64,000 nt of DNA. Origin: Streptomyces sp. NBC_01116 (GTDB taxonomy: Bacteria; Actinomycetota; Actinomycetes; Streptomycetales; Streptomycetaceae). The stretch is from contig NZ_CP108644.1 in the NCBI RefSeq assembly GCF_041435495.1, positions 5,255,501 to 5,319,500 on the forward strand, read 5' to 3'. Under the pieces are notes generated by a model that saw only the letters and a program-made list of their open reading frames with translations, searched no databases and had not been told where the DNA came from. A program made the translations under genes and the position numbers. Shown here in pieces: positions 61,410 through 64,000 of the stretch; position 1 is the stretch's first letter, and every line of letters begins with the position of its first letter.

Positions 61410-62171
61410 GGTCGGCTCCAGCGAGATGTTGACCTTCTCGCCGATCCGGCGGTAGCCGATGCCCGCGTAGACGCGTTCGACGTCGGCGTCGCCCGGCTCC
61501 AGCCAGACCGCCCGGCAGCCCTGGCCGAAGGCCCGTTCCGTCAGCCAGGCGGAGAGCGCGGCGCCCACGCCCCGGCGGCGGCAGCGGGCGGCGACGGCGA
61601 GCCCGGCCAGCTCGCTCAGGCCGTCGATCGCGGGCGAGCAGCCGCCCGCCCCGGCCGGCGTGCCGTCGAGGACGGCCAGTGCGGCGACCCCGTCGCCGGA
61701 GGCCGCCGCCCGCAGCCAGTCGGTCATTCCCGGCTCGGGGTCGCCCTCGCCGCCGAAGCCGCGGTGCTGGACGCGGGCGGCCTCGGTGAACTCCGCCTCG
61801 GTGACCGGTGTGCCGATGCGCAGCCCGTCCACCGGCTTCGGCGGCCGAAGGTCCTCGCGGCCGCAGGCGAGCAGCGGGGCGCGGTTCTCCACGGTGAAAC
61901 CGTAGGCCAGCAGGGCCGGTTCGACGGCCGGTGCCCAGGCGGGCAGGAACTCCAGGCGAGGAAGCCGTCCGTGCTTCCCGAAGGCGTCGACCAAGGCGGC
62001 CACGTCGTCCGCCGTGGGTTCCGCGCCCCGGTTGGGGATGGCGTAGTTGGCGTACTTCAGCTCCCAGCCCGGGTTGTGCCGGACGGTGAACGGGCCCACC
62101 CGGTAGTGATCCGGGGAGCCCAGCGCGAGTGCCCGGGCGTAGTCCTGGACGGCGTTCGCCATCGACGTCAT
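61401..62171 (-). CDS. GNAT-family N-acetyltransferase
   Basis: ATG at 62171 has GGAGGAA 9 bases upstream. The 256-residue protein has a divergent N-terminal half and a C-terminal GNAT core: LAGLAVAARCRRRGVGAALSAWLTERAFGQGC (acetyl-CoA loop) and VERVYAGIGYRRIGEKVNISLE. The acceptor is unknown. The gene is convergent with the HsdM-S fusion and belongs to the flanking chromosomal set by composition. Confidence 0.88.
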   Translation of the reverse strand: MTSMANAVQDYARALALGSPDHYRVGPFTVRHNPGWELKYANYAIPNRGAEPTADDVAALVDAFGKHGRLPRLEFLPAWAPAVEPALLAYGFTVENRAPLLACGREDLRPPKPVDGLRIGTPVTEAEFTEAARVQHRGFGGEGDPEPGMTDWLRAAASGDGVAALAVLDGTPAGAGGCSPAIDGLSELAGLAVAARCRRRGVGAALSAWLTERAFGQGCRAVWLEPGDADVERVYAGIGYRRIGEKVNISLEPTAV

Positions 62172-62780
62172 ACGGGAGTTCCTCCGGCGGGGGTCGGGAC
62201 CGGCCGCAGGTTCCGGTTCTCGGTTGTCGGCCGGTGTCCGTACTACCTGGGGATCCCGCGTGTTGTCCAGGCTTCCTGTCGGGTCCTGGTCCGGGTGAAC
62301 CGCCAACGGTGAGTTGAGTGCGCTTTCGGCCAAGAGGTGCGGAGGCGAGCTCCTCCGAACAACTGTCCTGCTTCGGGTCCGGTACCACGACCCCGCGGCT
62401 GCCGTCGGTGCTGGCCATGTCATGCGCGGCGGCCTGTGTGGCGGTCATCGCCCGTCGGTTGGCCGGGCAGTCGGCCTGACGGCGGGGCTGGCGTTCGGCC
62501 TGCTTCCGGCTGTGGCCGTGGCCTTGGCCTTGGCCGACGGCGCCGATGGGCGGCATACGGTGGCACGGTGCTGCTGTGCGCGCTGCTGAACCGGCTCTCC
62601 CTGCTGATTCTTGTCGGCGGTGCGGGACGAGGCGAAGCTGTCGGCGCTGCGGGCGTCCTGCACGGTGGTGGCGGATCGGCAGGTTCTCGGACGACGAGTG
62701 ACGGTGTACGAGCGGCGCTCGTAACGTGTCACATGGGCGTACCGGGCATCTCTGTTCGGAACCGGCACCCGCCCGGCGGA
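62172..62780. other. 610-base gap with no supported gene
   Basis: The gap lies between the GNAT start (minus strand) and the end of the NlpC/P60 gene. Open frames on both strands are weak and without ribosome sites. Its composition is patchy, with a less GC-rich stretch around 62600-62760, so decayed mobile or regulatory DNA is possible. Confidence 0.55.
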
Positions 62781-63860
62781 CTATGCCACCCGGGTCGCTC
62801 CGGCGAAAGGCATCTGATCGACGGGCGCGATGCGGACCGGTGCTCCGGGGCGCGGGGCGTGGATCATCTGGCCGCCGCCGATGTAGAGGCCGACATGGCT
62901 GATCCCGGAGTAGAAGAACACCAGGTCGCCGGGGGCCAGTTCGGAGCGGGGGACCCGGGCCCCGGCGTTGATCTGGGTGTAGGTGGTGCGCGGCAGGCTC
63001 ACGCCCGCCGCCTTCCAGGCCGCCTGGGTCAGGCCCGAGCAGTCGAAGGCGTTCGGGCCCGTCGCGCCCCAGACGTACGGCTTCCCGATCGCGCCGTGCG
63101 CGAAGGCGATGGCCCGGGCGGCGCGGGAGCCGGCGGTTGGGGCCTGAGCGCCGCGAACGGCCGAGCGGTCGGCGTGGGCCGGGCCGCCGCCGTGCCGGGC
63201 GTCGGCGCCGCGTTCGTACGCGGCGCGCTCGTCGGCGGTCAGGGTGTCCAGCAGCCTGCGGGCGTCGGCCAGCTTGGCGCGGATCGCGGTGCGGTGTTCG
63301 CGCAGCTCGGCGCGGCGGGCCGCGAGGCGTTCGGTCTCCCGGTCGGCGCGGGCCTTGACGCGGGTGATCTGGGAGACCTGCCGCCGGATGCCGTGCAGCA
63401 GGCCGCTCTGCCGGTCGCCCGCCCGGTCGAGGTAGGAGGCGCGTTGCAGAAAGGCGTCGGGGTCGGAGGAGAGCGCCAGTTGCAGGGCCGGGTCCAGGGT
63501 GCCGCTGCGGTACTGCGCGGTGGCCAGTGAACCGAGGGCGTGCCGGGCGGTGTTGAGGCGGGCGGTGCGGCGGGCGGCCTCGTCGGTCAGGGCGTCGACG
63601 GTGCGGGTGGCGGTGGCCGCCTTCTCCTTCGCCCCGTTGTACTTCTCGGTGGCGACCTCGGCGTCGTGGTACAGCCGGTCGGCCTTCGCCCTGACCTGCG
63701 TGGCGGTGGGGGCCGGTTCGGCGGGGGCCGCGCCCGCTCCGGTGACCGAGCCGGCGGTGGCCGCCCCGGCGAGCGCCAGGGTGGCGGCGGTGCGGGCAGC
63801 AGAGCCGGTGAGCGGGCGCTGCTTGGGTTTTCGGTGGGCTGACCTGCGGTGCGCTGCCAC
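62781..63860 (-). CDS. Secreted NlpC/P60 peptidoglycan endopeptidase
   Basis: GTG at 63860 (GGAAGGA upstream) gives 359 residues: a basic leader and signal peptide (about 1-47), a long coiled-coil region (about 55-215, Ala/Arg/Glu-rich), a short linker, and an NlpC/P60 domain (about 245-359) with catalytic Cys274 (FDCSGLTQAAW), His322 (SHVGLYIGGGQ) and His334. This is the RipA/CwlO-like architecture that cleaves D-Glu-mDAP-type (LL-DAP in Streptomyces) stem peptides in growth or spore formation. The last visible gene of the window. Confidence 0.93.
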   Translation of the reverse strand: MAAHRRSAHRKPKQRPLTGSAARTAATLALAGAATAGSVTGAGAAPAEPAPTATQVRAKADRLYHDAEVATEKYNGAKEKAATATRTVDALTDEAARRTARLNTARHALGSLATAQYRSGTLDPALQLALSSDPDAFLQRASYLDRAGDRQSGLLHGIRRQVSQITRVKARADRETERLAARRAELREHRTAIRAKLADARRLLDTLTADERAAYERGADARHGGGPAHADRSAVRGAQAPTAGSRAARAIAFAHGAIGKPYVWGATGPNAFDCSGLTQAAWKAAGVSLPRTTYTQINAGARVPRSELAPGDLVFFYSGISHVGLYIGGGQMIHAPRPGAPVRIAPVDQMPFAGATRVA

Positions 63861-63886
63861 GGGGGCGGCATCCTTCCTGCCGGCTG

Positions 63887-63908
63887 CCCGCCGGGGGATA
63901 CCGGCGGG
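63887..63908. promoter_or_regulatory. Hairpin in the NlpC/P60 leader
   Basis: CCCGCCGG and CCGGCGGG pair perfectly around GGGATA, 27-48 bases upstream of the start. It may control translation or termination. No known riboswitch consensus is recognised around it. Confidence 0.4.
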
Positions 63909-64000
63909 TCCGTGAAGGACGCTAATCCTGGTGGCGGGAAAAGAGTCGCCATGACTGCTATTGCCCCGATGTGACCTTTCCGTGGCCTTGGTTGATCACT

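Noticed and set aside
62445-62768. 107-codon minus-strand frame in the gap before the GNAT gene
   Set aside because: No domain or ribosome site; possibly decayed DNA but nothing decisive.
62337-63530. Long plus-strand frame opposite the NlpC/P60 gene and through the gap
   Set aside because: Antisense to a gene with a complete catalytic triad; Gly/Arg/Ala-rich shadow composition.
63861-64000. c-di-AMP (ydaO) riboswitch upstream of the NlpC/P60 gene
   Set aside because: Such riboswitches are common before Streptomyces wall hydrolases, but the conserved motifs are not visible and only 140 bases remain; a covariance-model search would decide.

Overview
The window is chromosomal DNA of a Streptomyces (or a very close relative). 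It is extremely GC-rich with strong third-position G/C bias, uses many GTG starts, and carries the developmental genes whiD and bldM side by side. It also has two CIRCE operators before groES, a His-tailed GroEL1, three Ser/Thr kinase-family receptors, and an LAxTG-type cell-wall protein. The gene order tsaB-rimI-tsaD ... groES-groEL1 ... whiB-type regulator - ECF sigma factor - guaB - guaB3 ... ChoD-like oxidoreductase is, from memory, shared with the Mycobacterium tuberculosis Rv3409c-Rv3421c region and with S. coelicolor around SCO4750-SCO4795. Most of the window is therefore an ancient actinobacterial core block with insertions.

Region 1 (1-10 kb): an iron-box-controlled small ORF; a membrane-anchored, catalytically degenerate L,D-transpeptidase fold protein; the tRNA t6A operon tsaB-rimI-tsaD plus a small fourth gene; a divergent TetR/MFS efflux pair with a candidate operator; a VOC protein; a membrane protein; a class I methyltransferase; and a lipoprotein polysaccharide deacetylase. 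Region 2 (10.2-12.5 kb): groES-groEL1 behind two CIRCE boxes, closed by a strong terminator. Region 3 (12.8-17.1 kb): an inserted biosynthetic cluster of methyltransferase, cyclodipeptide synthase (NYH type, all catalytic residues visible) and cytochrome P450, next to an HTH-TPR regulator. It should make a tailored 2,5-diketopiperazine.

Region 4 (17.8-22.3 kb): an SDR, a PQQ-propeller membrane protein, a MOSC protein and a LysR regulator. Region 5 (22.3-27.5 kb): whiD, bldM (with a textbook sigma-BldN-type promoter), an ECF sigma factor of the ShbA/SigD type, guaB and a Cys-less guaB3. Region 6 (27.5-31.6 kb): a membrane protein, a nucleotide-sugar dehydrogenase lacking its catalytic Cys, and glpD, followed by a 174-nt palindromic element. 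Region 7 (32-39.4 kb): three consecutive kinase-family receptors, the middle one a split pseudokinase.

Region 8 (39.7-50.3 kb): an aldehyde dehydrogenase, a ChoD-like GMC oxidoreductase, an LAxTG surface protein, and a chorismate mutase preceded by what looks like a leaderless Phe/Tyr leader-peptide attenuator. These are followed by guaA, a Uma2-family protein, a methyltransferase and a class II aldolase. Region 9 (50.4-56 kb): membrane proteins and two divergent PspC-domain genes, one fused to a sensor kinase with its response regulator. Region 10 (56-61.4 kb): a likely defence island of AAA ATPase, RloB-type TOPRIM-like protein and a single-chain type I HsdM-HsdS fusion, with no HsdR. The window ends with a GNAT protein and an NlpC/P60 peptidoglycan hydrolase.

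Strongest leads for undescribed biology: the ATPase-RloB-HsdMS island, the cyclodipeptide cluster, the chorismate-mutase attenuator, and the split pseudokinase between two active kinases. All function calls are from reading motifs; no database search was run.
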